From positions 124,001-188,000 of the forward strand of contig JAURWC010000076.1 in NCBI GenBank assembly GCA_030655135.1: a stretch of DNA of 64,000 nt. Reading direction: 5' to 3'. The DNA is from Hyphomicrobiaceae bacterium. Lineage in GTDB: Bacteria; Pseudomonadota; Alphaproteobacteria; Rhizobiales; Hyphomicrobiaceae. The notes beneath the pieces are model-generated. The model was not told where the DNA came from. It saw nothing but the letters and a program-made list of their open reading frames with translations, and did no database searches. Of this stretch, positions 19,001-27,761 are shown piece by piece. Positions within the stretch are counted from its first letter, which is position 1; each line of letters begins with the position of its first letter. Made by a program: the position numbers and the translations under genes.

Positions 19001-21393
19001 TGCCACGAGGTGTCGAGGCGGCTCAGTTCCCAGACGAGGCCGGTGGCGGTGGCGGGCTTGTTGTCGGCATCGAGCAAGACGATGTCGAACGACGCGCTCT
19101 CGCCTTCTTTAACATTGCCGCCGGCATTCGACTTGATGCCGATGCGCGGGGCTTTCATGTCCACCGGCAACGTGATGGCGCGCTCGATCGTGCGGCCGCC
19201 GGACTCGCGCAACTTCAACGTGATGGCGGCTTCCAGCGGACGGGCGGTTTTGGTGACGGCGGGCAAGGCGATGGTGATGGCAGCCTTGCCGTCGTCGCCG
19301 GTCAGCGGCAGATCGGCCAGCGTCTGGCGTGTGGTGTCGATCTGCTCGTCGGTGAGGCCGAAGACGTAGCCGGGGTAGCCTTCGACGGGCTTGTTCGACG
19401 GCTTGACGGCGATTTCGCCTTCGATGGCGAGGCCGGCGGCGGGCGGGCCGTAGAGATAGCGGCCGGCGAGATCGATCGTCTTGGTTTCTTCAGGCGAGAG
19501 CGCCGGGGCAGCCGACGACAGCGTCATGTCGAGACGCTCGGGCACGAAGTCTTCGACCAGGAACGAGACCTGGGCGATGGGTTCGGCCTTGGGGTCGGCG
19601 TGCAGCTTGGCGCGCCAGGTTCCGGTCATCGCGCCGCCGCTGAGGGCGAGGTGCTGCGTGCGGCCGCCCAGGACTTGGTCCGTCAGCACGTAGCGGGCGA
19701 ACTCGACGCCGTCGGGACGCGAGACGATGAGCGTTACGGGGAGGGGCGCGGCAACGCCTGCAGCATCACGAACGAGGGCGGTGAAGTTGACCTCCTCGCC
19801 GGGGCGATAGACGCCGCGTTCGGTGTAAAGGTAGCCGTCGAGCGGGCCGGGGGCTGTACGGCCGGCAACGCCGCGATCGGACAAGTCGAAGGCGTTGGCG
19901 CGCAGGTCAAGGAAGGCGTATTCGCCCGCACCGTTCTCGGCGACGAGAATGGCTGGCTCCAGGCCGCCTTCGCCGCGCGACAGCGCTGCGTCGAAGCGCG
20001 CGTAACCGTTGGCGTCCGTCTTCAGCGTGGCCAGGATTTCGTTGTTACGGGCGACGAGCTTGACGGCGGCGTTGGCGACGGCGTCCGTCGACGACAGCGA
20101 GCGCACGAAAGCGTGGACGCCGTCGTCGCCGGAGAATGCCGTGAGGCCCATGTCGGAGACGATGAACCACTGCGTGGCAAGGTTGTTGTAGCTCTCCTTC
20201 TGCGGGCCGGCGGGCTTGGCGACCACCGCGTAGACGCCGGGCTGCAGATCGCCGACGGCCTCGTTGACGGGGACAGCGGTGGTGACTTCGGCGTTGATCT
20301 TGGAGACGACGTCGAGTTCACCTTCGTAGACCTTGCTGCCGTTGGTGGTTTTCAGCTGATCGATGTCGTAGCCCGACAGCTGGCGATCGACGTCGCCCTG
20401 CTGCAGCTCGTTGGCCAGCGAGCGATCGCCGATGCGATAGATCTCGACGGCGACCTTGTCGGTGTTGATCGTGACGACGGGGATGCCTTGCTGCCCGCGG
20501 CTGGGCAGCACGTAGGCCTTGCCGGTGAAGCGCACGGTGGGGCTGCGATCAGGCATGTAGACCGCGACGGTGGCCTGCTTGGGCAGGACTTCGTTAACGT
20601 CGGAGGGCAGGCCGGAGCGGATGGCGATCTCATAGCGCTGGCCGTGCTGCAGGCCTTCGACGCACAGGCGCGGGCCTTCGACCGTCACGCTTTGCGGATC
20701 CTTGCCGTCGACGGAAACGAACTTGGCGAAGTCGGTCTGCACGCGGGCGAGGTTCTCAGAAAACTTCACGCACAGGCGCGGCGTGACGAGTTCGGGCTCG
20801 GCGGCATAGTCCATCATGCGGAAACCGTGCTGGGCGCGCAGCTTTTCGTAGCTGTCGCGGACCGACGTGCTGTCGGCGAGGGACAGGCTGGCCTTCATCG
20901 CGTCGATGGCGGGGCGCCAGTAAGAGCGGCGGCTCATCGATTCGCCGACGATGGCGAGAGCCGCGCCCTTGGTGGCGTTGTCCTTGGCCAGGCCGTAGGC
21001 GTGATAGGCGGCGCCCGAAGCGTTCACCGGCAGATCATAGCGTTCGGTACCCTTCTCGGCGTCGGGCTTGATGGCGAGCAGGGAGCTGGCGAGCCAGATC
21101 CAGTTTTCCGGGTTGCGCGGCTCGGTGGCGGCGGCGATGGCGAATGAGCGGGAGGCGGCGCGGGGGTCGGCCGCCAGCACCTTTTGTCCAGCGGCGCGAA
21201 GCTCGGGCGCCTTTTGCGTGCCGGCCTTCCAGTTTTTCAGGACGTACTGCACGTAGCGCTCGGCATCGCGTTCGGCGCCCTTGTGCACGAAGGCGGCGCC
21301 GTTCGCCGGCTTGGGGCCCGCGTCTTGTGCGAGAGCCGGGAACACCGCGAGGAAGCTCAACAGACCGAGGACAAGCCCGCTCAGGAAGCGCAT
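16015..21393 (-). CDS. bacterial alpha-2-macroglobulin
   Basis: 1,792 residues from an ATG at 21393 with AGG eight bases upstream; signal peptide MRFLSGLVLGLLSFLAVFPA, then LAQ. Bacterial alpha-2-macroglobulins trap attacking proteases in the periplasm through an internal thioester. The thioester motif CAEQ is present in YPYGCAEQTVSRAMP at about Cys1297. MG-type beta domains precede it, with a bait-like region in between. It is directly upstream of pbpC (3 bases between stop and the GTG start), the known partnership of protease trap and wall-repair enzyme. Unlike E. coli YfhM it has no lipobox cysteine after the signal peptide, so it is probably soluble in the periplasm. Confidence 0.92.
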   Translation of the reverse strand: MRFLSGLVLGLLSFLAVFPALAQDAGPKPANGAAFVHKGAERDAERYVQYVLKNWKAGTQKAPELRAAGQKVLAADPRAASRSFAIAAATEPRNPENWIWLASSLLAIKPDAEKGTERYDLPVNASGAAYHAYGLAKDNATKGAALAIVGESMSRRSYWRPAIDAMKASLSLADSTSVRDSYEKLRAQHGFRMMDYAAEPELVTPRLCVKFSENLARVQTDFAKFVSVDGKDPQSVTVEGPRLCVEGLQHGQRYEIAIRSGLPSDVNEVLPKQATVAVYMPDRSPTVRFTGKAYVLPSRGQQGIPVVTINTDKVAVEIYRIGDRSLANELQQGDVDRQLSGYDIDQLKTTNGSKVYEGELDVVSKINAEVTTAVPVNEAVGDLQPGVYAVVAKPAGPQKESYNNLATQWFIVSDMGLTAFSGDDGVHAFVRSLSSTDAVANAAVKLVARNNEILATLKTDANGYARFDAALSRGEGGLEPAILVAENGAGEYAFLDLRANAFDLSDRGVAGRTAPGPLDGYLYTERGVYRPGEEVNFTALVRDAAGVAAPLPVTLIVSRPDGVEFARYVLTDQVLGGRTQHLALSGGAMTGTWRAKLHADPKAEPIAQVSFLVEDFVPERLDMTLSSAAPALSPEETKTIDLAGRYLYGPPAAGLAIEGEIAVKPSNKPVEGYPGYVFGLTDEQIDTTRQTLADLPLTGDDGKAAITIALPAVTKTARPLEAAITLKLRESGGRTIERAITLPVDMKAPRIGIKSNAGGNVKEGESASFDIVLLDADNKPATATGLVWELSRLDTSWQWYSRDGSWSYDAQTIKRKVKTGTLDITAGTPAKLEAAVDYGRYQLDITSPGADGPASSVAFNAGWYADPGKLESPEILDVALDKPRYAPGDTAKLRIASKEGGKALVSIIGGGLHDMQQVDIPKGGGEVELKVGDNWGPGAYATAILYRPMDEKAKRMPSRAIGVKWIELDQTSRTLAITMTPEAKIKSGSMLTVPVKVAGLTAGEEARITVAAVDVGILNLTRFEAPAPEAHFYAQRMLGLEIRDFYGRLIDGMRAERGKLRSGGDGMDSTGLQGSPPVEETVALYSGIVTVQADGSAQVEFQMPDFNGTVKLMAVAWSKDKLGHATQDVIVRDKLALTASAPRFITLGDATRIDLAVHNVEGPAADYAVSLDRIGADGAPVKTADRKLALKAGERKSEVIALKPTAVGLETYDVSVTGPDGISVKRRLTLDVKVPANDVKRTIVTALAAKTGKLKLSKDLIAGLIPERTRITLSVGRAAGLDVPGLLSALDRYPYGCAEQTVSRAMPLLYANAVAARLGIGTDKELKERVQAAVERVFEMQDASGSFGIWGPSDADLWLTAYVTDFLTRAKESGYAVRPIAFTQSLDRLGNFIANAQELKEPGGEDRAYALYVLARNGRAPIGELRYYADTKLDMFSTPLAKAQLGAALSMLGDKQRAEAAFKAALAQFDDKKLNVPLARDDYGSQLRDGAGLVTLAAESGIAKEEAPRLVTVVSAAYRNRAHTSTQEQAWMLLAAKALGDEQAGLSLAVNGAPVSGSVLRTLTPQDLETGVDIANNGDTSVDAVVTVVGAGLKPELPASKGFTIERSYYKLDGTKVELASANGGTSEVKQNDRFVAVLKVASDEQYGRVLLVDRLPAGFEIENPRIVDSGDVKTLDWLKSAIPAEHSEFRDDRFVAAFDFSRSSTSSSSEGGEGESENDGASDPAAAADAAAQSAEDAAKTAQDPKATATVAYIIRAVTPGKFVHPAATVEDMYRPERHARSAAGTLTVKE

Positions 21394-21589
21394 CGTCATC
21401 ACCTTTGGAAAGTGCGCTCCGAGGGTGGAGCGCCGTCATGAAACCGGCTGGAAGAACAGCATGGACCGGAAGTTGGCGGTAGCCCAACACGCCCGAATGA
21501 CCGAACGTTGGCAGCAAATTGGGACATTCCGCGATTTGCCGGTCGATGCCGGGATTTTACCGGACGCGGCCGGACGACACGCCAACGAA

Positions 21590-21613
21590 GGGGTCAGACC
21601 TCGGTCTGACCCC
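21590..21613 (+). repeat. GGGGTCAGAC palindrome, copy 1
   Basis: A perfect 10-bp stem, GGGGTCAGAC with GTCTGACCCC, around CTCG. It lies in the gap between the alpha-2-macroglobulin gene and the next minus-strand gene. There is no T-run, so it is not a classical terminator. Confidence 0.75.
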
Positions 21614-21656
21614 TGGATTGGACGAGCGGTTTTTCTGGCAGCGGCGTCGCGCGGCA

Positions 21657-21676
21657 GGTCAGACCGAGGTCTGACC
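21657..21676 (+). repeat. GGTCAGAC palindrome, copy 2
   Basis: A perfect 8-bp stem, GGTCAGAC with GTCTGACC, around CGAG; the loop is the reverse complement of that in copy 1, so the two copies are inverted to each other. It sits just beyond the stop codon of the minus-strand gene at 21684. Confidence 0.75.
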
Positions 21677-21683
21677 CTTCAGC

Positions 21684-22301
21684 TCAGTGGCGCGAGAACG
21701 AGACCGGCATGACGAGGTCGAACACCGGCGATTTTCCGGCAAGCTGCGGCAGCGGCATCGGGTTCGTGTTGACCGAGACGACGCGGGGACGCAGCGGCTT
21801 GGCAATAGCCCAGAGGCGGTGGAACGACCGCAGCGCCGCGGCGGACATTTCGAGGCAATCGTCGGCGTAGAACTCGTAGGCGTCGCCCTTCTCGGGCTCG
21901 CGGCGCATGCAATCGCCCACCCAGGCCGTGCGCGGGCCCAAGATCAGGATCTCATGGGCCTCCAGCAGCCGCATGTCGCCAGCGCGGCGGCACTCGATGC
22001 GGGGAGGTGCCCAGGGCGACGGGGTCTCGGTGAGGAAAGCGCCGTCGCCGGGCAGGGCGTAGAGCGCCTTGATGGCGATATCCTGCGCGCTGAACTCCGG
22101 CAGGAGGGTCTGCAGCACTTTCGCGACCGGACTGTCGGCCGAACGCGCAACGATGAAGCAGGTGGCGCTGTCAAAACCCGACGACGGATCGAGAGCGACG
22201 TCGGCGCGACGGCCAGTAAGGAAGCGCTCCATAAACTCGGTGAGCTTCGTTTCCTTCTCGTCCTTGCGGACGACATTCATGCGAGAGTTCATTTGGCGCA
22301 T
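21684..22301 (-). CDS. unrecognised protein, about 205 residues
   Basis: The ATG at 22301 has GGAG eleven bases upstream; later ATGs at 22292 and 22280 are possible, and the open frame extends to 22424. The protein is mainly soluble and mixed alpha/beta, with no signal peptide. It contains ALDPSSGFDSATCFIVARSA, a middle segment EILILGPRTAWVGDCMRREP and an end VVSVNTNPMPLPQLAGKSPV. No family or catalytic motif was recognised. It lies 142 bases downstream of the large membrane protein gene on the same strand and may be cotranscribed. Confidence 0.7.
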   Translation of the reverse strand: MRQMNSRMNVVRKDEKETKLTEFMERFLTGRRADVALDPSSGFDSATCFIVARSADSPVAKVLQTLLPEFSAQDIAIKALYALPGDGAFLTETPSPWAPPRIECRRAGDMRLLEAHEILILGPRTAWVGDCMRREPEKGDAYEFYADDCLEMSAAALRSFHRLWAIAKPLRPRVVSVNTNPMPLPQLAGKSPVFDLVMPVSFSRH

Positions 22302-22442
22302 GAGGGCGCGGTCTCCAAATTTTATTTCAGCGAACGGCCAGTTGAAAATGCGCAGCGTTCGCACAGTTCCCCACCCATAAGAGCGCAAGACAGTTAACCA
22401 AGCGTTGCGCCGGCGCCGAGGCACGCAAATCTTGCGCCGGGC

Positions 22443-24971
22443 CTACGTCTCGTGGGGTTCCAGCTTGTCGCGTCGCGCCAGAGGCATCCGGCCAGGTTGT
22501 AGCGACTCAATCTCAAGGAGGGCGACCGGCTCTTCGACGCTGCGGTCGAGGTGGCCTTGATCGTTGCGGTTCAACGCACGCCGCATCATGGCTGCCAGGG
22601 AATGCTGAATCGCGGCCTCGGCAGTCGGCATCGAAACCGTCGCAGTCTCGCGACTGAAGATGACATCGATCTTGTCGGGCGAGGCCGGCGAATCGGCAGG
22701 CTTCAGGACAGCGTCCACCAACACCGGTTCGAGGGCCGGGGTCGCTGTAGGGGTGACGATCGCCGTCTGCGCTGCGGGCTCCGGCTCGGGCTTTGCGACG
22801 CGCTGCGCGCCGGTTCCGCGCGTGCTCATATGCGCGGCGTATGGGCCGAATTTCGCACGGAAATCCTGGTCTGACTCGTAGGGCCCGTCCTCGATGTCAT
22901 CGGGTTCGTCCCACTCGACCGGGGCGGGTTCGGGATCCACGACGCGGGCGACCGGTACCGGCCGAGGCTGCGCGGGTTGCGTGGCGGTCGGCGGCGGCGC
23001 GGCCTCTGGCGCTTTGACGTGCGCTCGGCGCGAGGTGGGTTGTGACGGCGGGACGGCAGACGGCGTGTCGACGCCGAACTCGGTCAGCGTGGGGAAACGT
23101 TGCAGCGGACCCCAAGATGCTGGCGCGGCGGGAGACGCTGGCGCCTGCGCTGCGGGCGCTGTTGCTGCCGGTGCGCCGGGCATGAAGCCTGGTTCGCGCT
23201 GGCGATAGATCTCGCGCTCGATGCTCTGGCGCTGCTTTTCCGTTTCGATGCGGCGGGCGGCGCCCATCACGGCGCCCAGGATGATCTCGGGCCAGGCACC
23301 GTCGCGGAAGCGATAGATACGGAAGGCATCGACCTCGGAGAATTTCGAGCCCTGGCGTTCCAGACGCTTCTGGATGGCACGGGTGTTGAGCAGTGGATTG
23401 TAGACGCGCTTGAAGATGCGTTCCTTCTCGAAGGACGTGAACAGGTTCGACAGCAGGTGCGCCTCGTGTTCGAGGTCGTCGACGTCGGCTTCGCGCATGC
23501 GGGCGTACTTGGGCATGAAGCGGACGGGCGCGTGCAGCGGCACCGCGACGTAGTAGTCGCCGTGCCAGTCGAAGACGACGTGGCGGAACAGCTCGAAGTT
23601 CTGGCGGATCTGCGGATCGCGATGGATTTCGTTGAACCGCGACAGGATCTGGATGACGGGCCCGCGCTCGGCCTCGCGCATTTTCGGCATCAGGCCGTGC
23701 AGCCGGTTCATCGGCCGGCCCATGGAAACGAGCAGCAAGCAGATATCGACGAAGATGGCGATGGCGAGGGGGACGTAATCGCGCTTCGATAGGCCGCCGC
23801 CTTCGGACAACATGGCGCGTTGTTCGGCGGATTGCGTCTCGGCGGACTGGACCGCGCGCTTCTGCAAATCGCGCAGTTCGTCGGCAGAGGGCGGCATCTT
23901 GAAGGCGAGTGCGCCGTAGAACGTCGCGGTGAGGCGGCGGAAGGCCTCGATGGTGGCTTCCGAGCCTTCGACGGCGGCGATCTGCGGCTTCTGCAGCTCG
24001 GGCAGCTGGTCGATGGCGCGCACAGCGCCGCGCAGGGCGCCCTGCAGCTGCGTGTCGGGGCAGGCGAACCCGCCGGATTTGGGATCGCCGAATGTGGTCT
24101 GGTCGGCGCGATCGGACAGGTCTGTGCGCATCTGCTTCAGCTGCGGATCGGTACGGAAGGCGTTGAAGCCGGTCACCGTCATATCGAGCTTGCGGCTGAG
24201 GCTTTTCATGAACTCGTTGCGCGTGCCGGTCTTGGCGTCGAACGTCGCCTTGTCCTGCATGACCACGCGGGCAAGGTCGGTATCAAGAGCGGTCAGTTCC
24301 GATTTTACGGCGGTGACGCGGCCCTTCACGAAGTCGGAGGCGAAGGTGAAGCGGGCGGCGTCGTCCTCGCGCAGCTTGCGGCGCGGGCCGTCGCCGGGCC
24401 GGCTGTTGGGGCAAGAAGTGCCCTTGGTGCGCTCCAGTTCGGCCTTCTGATGCGAGACGTCGGTGAGTTGCACCAGCGTGGCCTGCAACTGCTCAAGGCG
24501 CGTGGAGGCGGCATGCAGCGAGCCCTGAACCTGGGCCACGGCAGACTCAGCGGAGCGCGAGGATTCCGAGCGGCTCTCCAGCACCTTCCAATAGAAGCCG
24601 AAACCGAAGCCGATGGAGATGATCGACAGGAACAGGTAGCCGGCCATGTAGCAGAGGCGCGTGAAAGCGCCGATGGGGGCGAACATCTGGTCCAGCAGCC
24701 AGACGATCATCGTCATCAGCATGCCGACCGAGAAGCCGATGATGAGCTTGTGGACGATCGGCAGATCACCCGTGTTGGCCTCGATCAGTTCGAGCATGCC
24801 GACGTAGGTGGCGACCCACGATAAGGCGCCGAGGCCGATGACCAGCATCAGTTTCTTGATGTCGCGGGGAGGGCGATCCTGGTCCGGGCCATCGCCGGCC
24901 GGGGCAAAATCCATCTTGAGAGCACGCGTGCTGAAGCCGCGCGTTGGACCATCGTCCGACACGTACGCCAT
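22443..24971 (-). CDS. large multi-pass membrane protein with coiled coil, unknown function
   Basis: 842 residues. Residues about 38-125 hold three hydrophobic helices. A cytoplasmic or periplasmic helical region (about 130-395) with coiled-coil heptads follows, containing the segment TSCPNSRPGDGPRRKLR with a Cys. A fourth helix (about 400-420, YVPLAIAIFVDICLLLVSMG) comes next, then a soluble domain of about 180 residues. The last 240 residues are Pro/Ala-rich and look disordered. The topology recalls DUF4407-like membrane proteins, but that match is not firm. The start lies at ATGGCGTACGTG, with CTCCCC on the plus strand giving GGGGAG nearby. Confidence 0.75.
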   Translation of the reverse strand: MAYVSDDGPTRGFSTRALKMDFAPAGDGPDQDRPPRDIKKLMLVIGLGALSWVATYVGMLELIEANTGDLPIVHKLIIGFSVGMLMTMIVWLLDQMFAPIGAFTRLCYMAGYLFLSIISIGFGFGFYWKVLESRSESSRSAESAVAQVQGSLHAASTRLEQLQATLVQLTDVSHQKAELERTKGTSCPNSRPGDGPRRKLREDDAARFTFASDFVKGRVTAVKSELTALDTDLARVVMQDKATFDAKTGTRNEFMKSLSRKLDMTVTGFNAFRTDPQLKQMRTDLSDRADQTTFGDPKSGGFACPDTQLQGALRGAVRAIDQLPELQKPQIAAVEGSEATIEAFRRLTATFYGALAFKMPPSADELRDLQKRAVQSAETQSAEQRAMLSEGGGLSKRDYVPLAIAIFVDICLLLVSMGRPMNRLHGLMPKMREAERGPVIQILSRFNEIHRDPQIRQNFELFRHVVFDWHGDYYVAVPLHAPVRFMPKYARMREADVDDLEHEAHLLSNLFTSFEKERIFKRVYNPLLNTRAIQKRLERQGSKFSEVDAFRIYRFRDGAWPEIILGAVMGAARRIETEKQRQSIEREIYRQREPGFMPGAPAATAPAAQAPASPAAPASWGPLQRFPTLTEFGVDTPSAVPPSQPTSRRAHVKAPEAAPPPTATQPAQPRPVPVARVVDPEPAPVEWDEPDDIEDGPYESDQDFRAKFGPYAAHMSTRGTGAQRVAKPEPEPAAQTAIVTPTATPALEPVLVDAVLKPADSPASPDKIDVIFSRETATVSMPTAEAAIQHSLAAMMRRALNRNDQGHLDRSVEEPVALLEIESLQPGRMPLARRDKLEPHET

Positions 24972-25293
24972 GGGGAGACCTTGACACCTGATGCCAGAGG
25001 ACTTGGCTTTTGAAACCGGGCTCGAGGCCCGCCTTCATCCCCAGCGTAACGCTTCTAAATCGTAGCTTGCCGGTCACCCCCCGGCAGTCGTGATCCAAGG
25101 TCGTAGCTATCGCGCGTTCGTGTCGGAGTTACGGCTGAGGTGTGCAGGAATGGTGGCTGTGGGGGAGGTGGTTGGTCATCGGCGCATGCGGACGGGCTTG
25201 GGGGCCGCAACAGTGGGCAAGTGACTGTGGCGGGCGACCCTGCCGAGTTCCGTTAGTTTTCTGGAATTGTGTATAGCTCCGTTCGCGACTCCC
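24972..25293. other. intergenic stretch, nothing recognised
   Basis: The 322 bases between the large membrane protein gene and phoB hold no convincing gene, RNA or repeat. The short open frames here lack ribosome sites. Confidence 0.5.
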
Positions 25294-25989
25294 TCAAGCT
25301 CCCGGGCGTTCGCCGAAGACGTAGCCGGAGCCGCGGACGGTGCGGATGGGGTCGCGTTCCTTACCGCGGATGAGGGCCTTGCGCAGGCGGCCGACGTGGA
25401 CGTCGACCGTGCGTTCGTCGACGTAGGCATCGCGGCCCCAGACACCGTCTAGCAGCTGCGAGCGCGACAGGACGCGGCCCGGGCTTTCCATCAGGAATTC
25501 CAGCAGGCGGAACTCCGTGGGGCCGAGGCGGACTTCGCGCAGGCCGCGCACGACCTTGTGGGCGGAGCGGTCCAGCTCGATGTCGGAGACGCGCAGCACG
25601 TCGGCAAGACGGTCTGGCGCGGCGCGGCGCAGGATGGCTTTTACCCGCGCCATCAACTCGGGCAGCGAGAACGGTTTCACCACGTAGTCGTCGGCGCCGG
25701 TGGCGAGGCCGCGGATGCGGTCGCTCTCTTCGCCGCGGGCCGTCAGCATCAAGATCGGTACCGCGCGCGTGTCCATGCGGGCGCGCAGGCGGCGGCAGAT
25801 CTCGATGCCGGAGACGCCGGGCAGCATCCAGTCCAGCACGATGAGGTCCGGCCGCTCTTCGGCGACGAGGATTTCAGCTTCCTCGCCGTCGTCGGCGTGG
25901 GCGACGCGGAACCCTTCGGCCTCGAAATTGTAGCGAAGCATTTCCGCGAGCGGGGCCTCGTCTTCGACGATCAGAACCTTGGCTGTCAT
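25294..25989 (-). CDS. phoB: phosphate regulon response regulator
   Basis: 231 residues with OmpR/PhoB architecture. The receiver domain (1-120) has the phosphorylated Asp53 in LIVLDWMLPG, acidic pocket residues near 10-11, the conserved MLTARGEE and Lys in VVKPFSLPEL. The winged-helix DNA-binding domain (about 130-228) includes GPTEFRLLEFLM and VDERTVDVHVGRLRKAL. When phosphorylated it activates Pho-box promoters under phosphate starvation. It is the last gene of the pst-phoU operon here. The sensor kinase PhoR, which usually partners it, is not in the window. Confidence 0.95.
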   Translation of the reverse strand: MTAKVLIVEDEAPLAEMLRYNFEAEGFRVAHADDGEEAEILVAEERPDLIVLDWMLPGVSGIEICRRLRARMDTRAVPILMLTARGEESDRIRGLATGADDYVVKPFSLPELMARVKAILRRAAPDRLADVLRVSDIELDRSAHKVVRGLREVRLGPTEFRLLEFLMESPGRVLSRSQLLDGVWGRDAYVDERTVDVHVGRLRKALIRGKERDPIRTVRGSGYVFGERPGA

Positions 25990-26031
25990 ATTATCTCTTC
26001 ATCCTCCGCCGGCCGGATTGCCGGACAGTCC

Positions 26032-26742
26032 TCATTCTTTCTGGAACAGGGTCGTGCTGGTCTCGTCGCCCTTGGGGCGATCGTCGGCGATGTTCACGCC
26101 GCGGACCAGGAAGTGGATGGTCTCGGCGATGTTGGTCGTGTGGTCGCCGACGCGCTCGATATTCTTGGCGCCAAACAATAGATGGGTGGAGATGCCGATA
26201 TTGCGCGGGTCTTCCATCATGTAGGTTAAGAGTTCGCGGAACAGCGAGTTGTACATCGCGTCGATGTTCTCGTCCTCGCGCCAGACCGTCAGCGCGCGTT
26301 CCGCGTCGCGTTCGGCGTAGGCATCGAGCACTTCCTTGAGCTGCGTCAAGGCCAGTTCGCCCATGTGGCGCAGGCCGGACATCAACGGCTTGGGATGGGC
26401 CTCGTGGGCGATGGCCAGGGCGCGCTTGGCGATGTTCTTGGCCAGGTCGCCAACGCGTTCCAGGTCAGTGGTGATGCGCAGGGCGGCCATGACGTGACGC
26501 AGGTCGTCGGCCATGGGCTGGCGGCGCGCGATCATGGAGACGACCTGCTCTTCGATCTCACGCTCCAGCGCGTCGATCGACTTGTCGGAGCGGACGACGA
26601 CTTCGGCCAGCTTGGGGTCGCGGCGTTCCAGGGCGTCGAAGGCCTGGCCTAGGATGCGTTCGGCCAGACCGCCCATGTGGGCGATTTTCTTGTCGAGCAG
26701 GGCCAGCTCGTCTTCGTAGGACTTTACGATGTGCTCGTTCAT
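26032..26742 (-). CDS. phoU: phosphate signalling regulator PhoU
   Basis: 236 residues, starting MNEHIVKSYEDELALLDKKI. The ATG has AAGGAG five bases upstream; the longer open frame to 26901 begins with an unrelated Ala/Pro-rich stretch. Two repeated three-helix PhoU domains each carry a metal-binding E-x-x-x-D type segment (for example ITTDLERVGDLAKNIAKRA and KNIERVGDHTTNIAE). PhoU links the Pst transporter to the PhoR/PhoB system and keeps the regulon off when phosphate is plentiful. It sits between pstB and phoB as expected. Confidence 0.95.
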   Translation of the reverse strand: MNEHIVKSYEDELALLDKKIAHMGGLAERILGQAFDALERRDPKLAEVVVRSDKSIDALEREIEEQVVSMIARRQPMADDLRHVMAALRITTDLERVGDLAKNIAKRALAIAHEAHPKPLMSGLRHMGELALTQLKEVLDAYAERDAERALTVWREDENIDAMYNSLFRELLTYMMEDPRNIGISTHLLFGAKNIERVGDHTTNIAETIHFLVRGVNIADDRPKGDETSTTLFQKE

Positions 26743-26922
26743 GGCGTCTCCTTGCGAGGGCCTGCCTTGCGGCGCCGCTCTTGGTCTCGGCTGTGCGATA
26801 GGGGATGGCACGCCGGCTTCGATGGCCGGTACCGCCGCTTGCGCGGCAGGCTGCTGCCAGAGCTTCAGGCCGGCGAAGATGCCTTTGCGCCCGTTTTCCA
26901 TGTCAATGAATGCTCTTTGCGG

Positions 26923-27735
26923 CTAGCCGAAGCGGCCGGTGATGTAGTCCTGCGTGCGCTGGTCCGTCGGGTTGGTGAAGATGGTCTGGGTGGCGCCCTC
27001 TTCCACCAGCGTGCCGAGATGGAAGAACGCGGTGCGCTGCGAAACGCGGGCGGCCTGCTGCATCGAATGCGTGACGATGATGATGCAGAAGTTATTGCGC
27101 AGCTCGTCGATCAGCTCCTCGATGCGCGCGGTGGCGATGGGGTCGAGCGCGGAGCACGGCTCGTCCATGAGGATGACGTCGGGGCTGACGGCGATGGCGC
27201 GGGCGATGCACAGACGCTGCTGCTGGCCGCCCGAAAGACCGGTGCCGCTTTCATGCAGGCGATCCTTCACCTCGTTCCACAAGCTGGCCTTCATCAAGGC
27301 CTCCTGCACGAGGCCTTCGAGATCGGCCTTCGACTTTGACAGGCCGTGAATGCGCGGGCCGTAAGCGACGTTCTCGAAAATGGATTTCGGGAACGGGTTC
27401 GGCTTCTGGAAGACCATACCGACGCGAGCGCGGAGCTGCACGACGTCGAGTTCAGGATCGTAGATGTCCTGGTCTTCGATGGTGATCTTGCCGGTGACAC
27501 GGCAGATGGAGATCGTGTCGTTCATGCGGTTGATGCAGCGCAGAAACGTCGACTTGCCGCAACCGGAGGGGCCGATGAAGGCCATCACGCCGCGATCGGG
27601 AACGTCGACCGACACGTTGTTCAGGGCGTGCTTGTCGCCGTAGTAGACGTTGACGTCGCGGGCGACGACTTTCGGGTTCGCTGCCGAGGCGGCCTCGGTC
27701 AGCGAGCGGGTTTGGTGGGCGGTCATCATATCCAT
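26923..27735 (-). CDS. pstB: phosphate ABC transporter ATP-binding protein
   Basis: 270 residues. Walker A is GPSGCGKST, the ABC signature [14 protein letters not shown], and Walker [14 protein letters not shown] with the following switch histidine in [14 protein letters not shown]. These identify the ATPase that powers phosphate import with PstA and PstC at the inner membrane. The N-terminal 20 residues are variable. The gene follows pstA by 26 bases, so the order is pstS-pstC-pstA-pstB-phoU-phoB. Later ATGs at 27729 and 27726 could also serve as start. Confidence 0.96.
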   Translation of the reverse strand: MDMMTAHQTRSLTEAASAANPKVVARDVNVYYGDKHALNNVSVDVPDRGVMAFIGPSGCGKSTFLRCINRMNDTISICRVTGKITIEDQDIYDPELDVVQLRARVGMVFQKPNPFPKSIFENVAYGPRIHGLSKSKADLEGLVQEALMKASLWNEVKDRLHESGTGLSGGQQQRLCIARAIAVSPDVILMDEPCSALDPIATARIEELIDELRNNFCIIIVTHSMQQAARVSQRTAFFHLGTLVEEGATQTIFTNPTDQRTQDYITGRFG

Positions 27736-27761
27736 TGTACTGTCCCAGGATTTGGAGCGCT

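Noticed and set aside
17401-21147. Very long open frames on the plus strand opposite the alpha-2-macroglobulin gene (up to about 728 codons)
   Set aside because: They mirror the codon pattern of the minus-strand gene in GC-rich DNA, are rich in Gly/Val/Arg/Ala without domain signatures, and lack ribosome sites.
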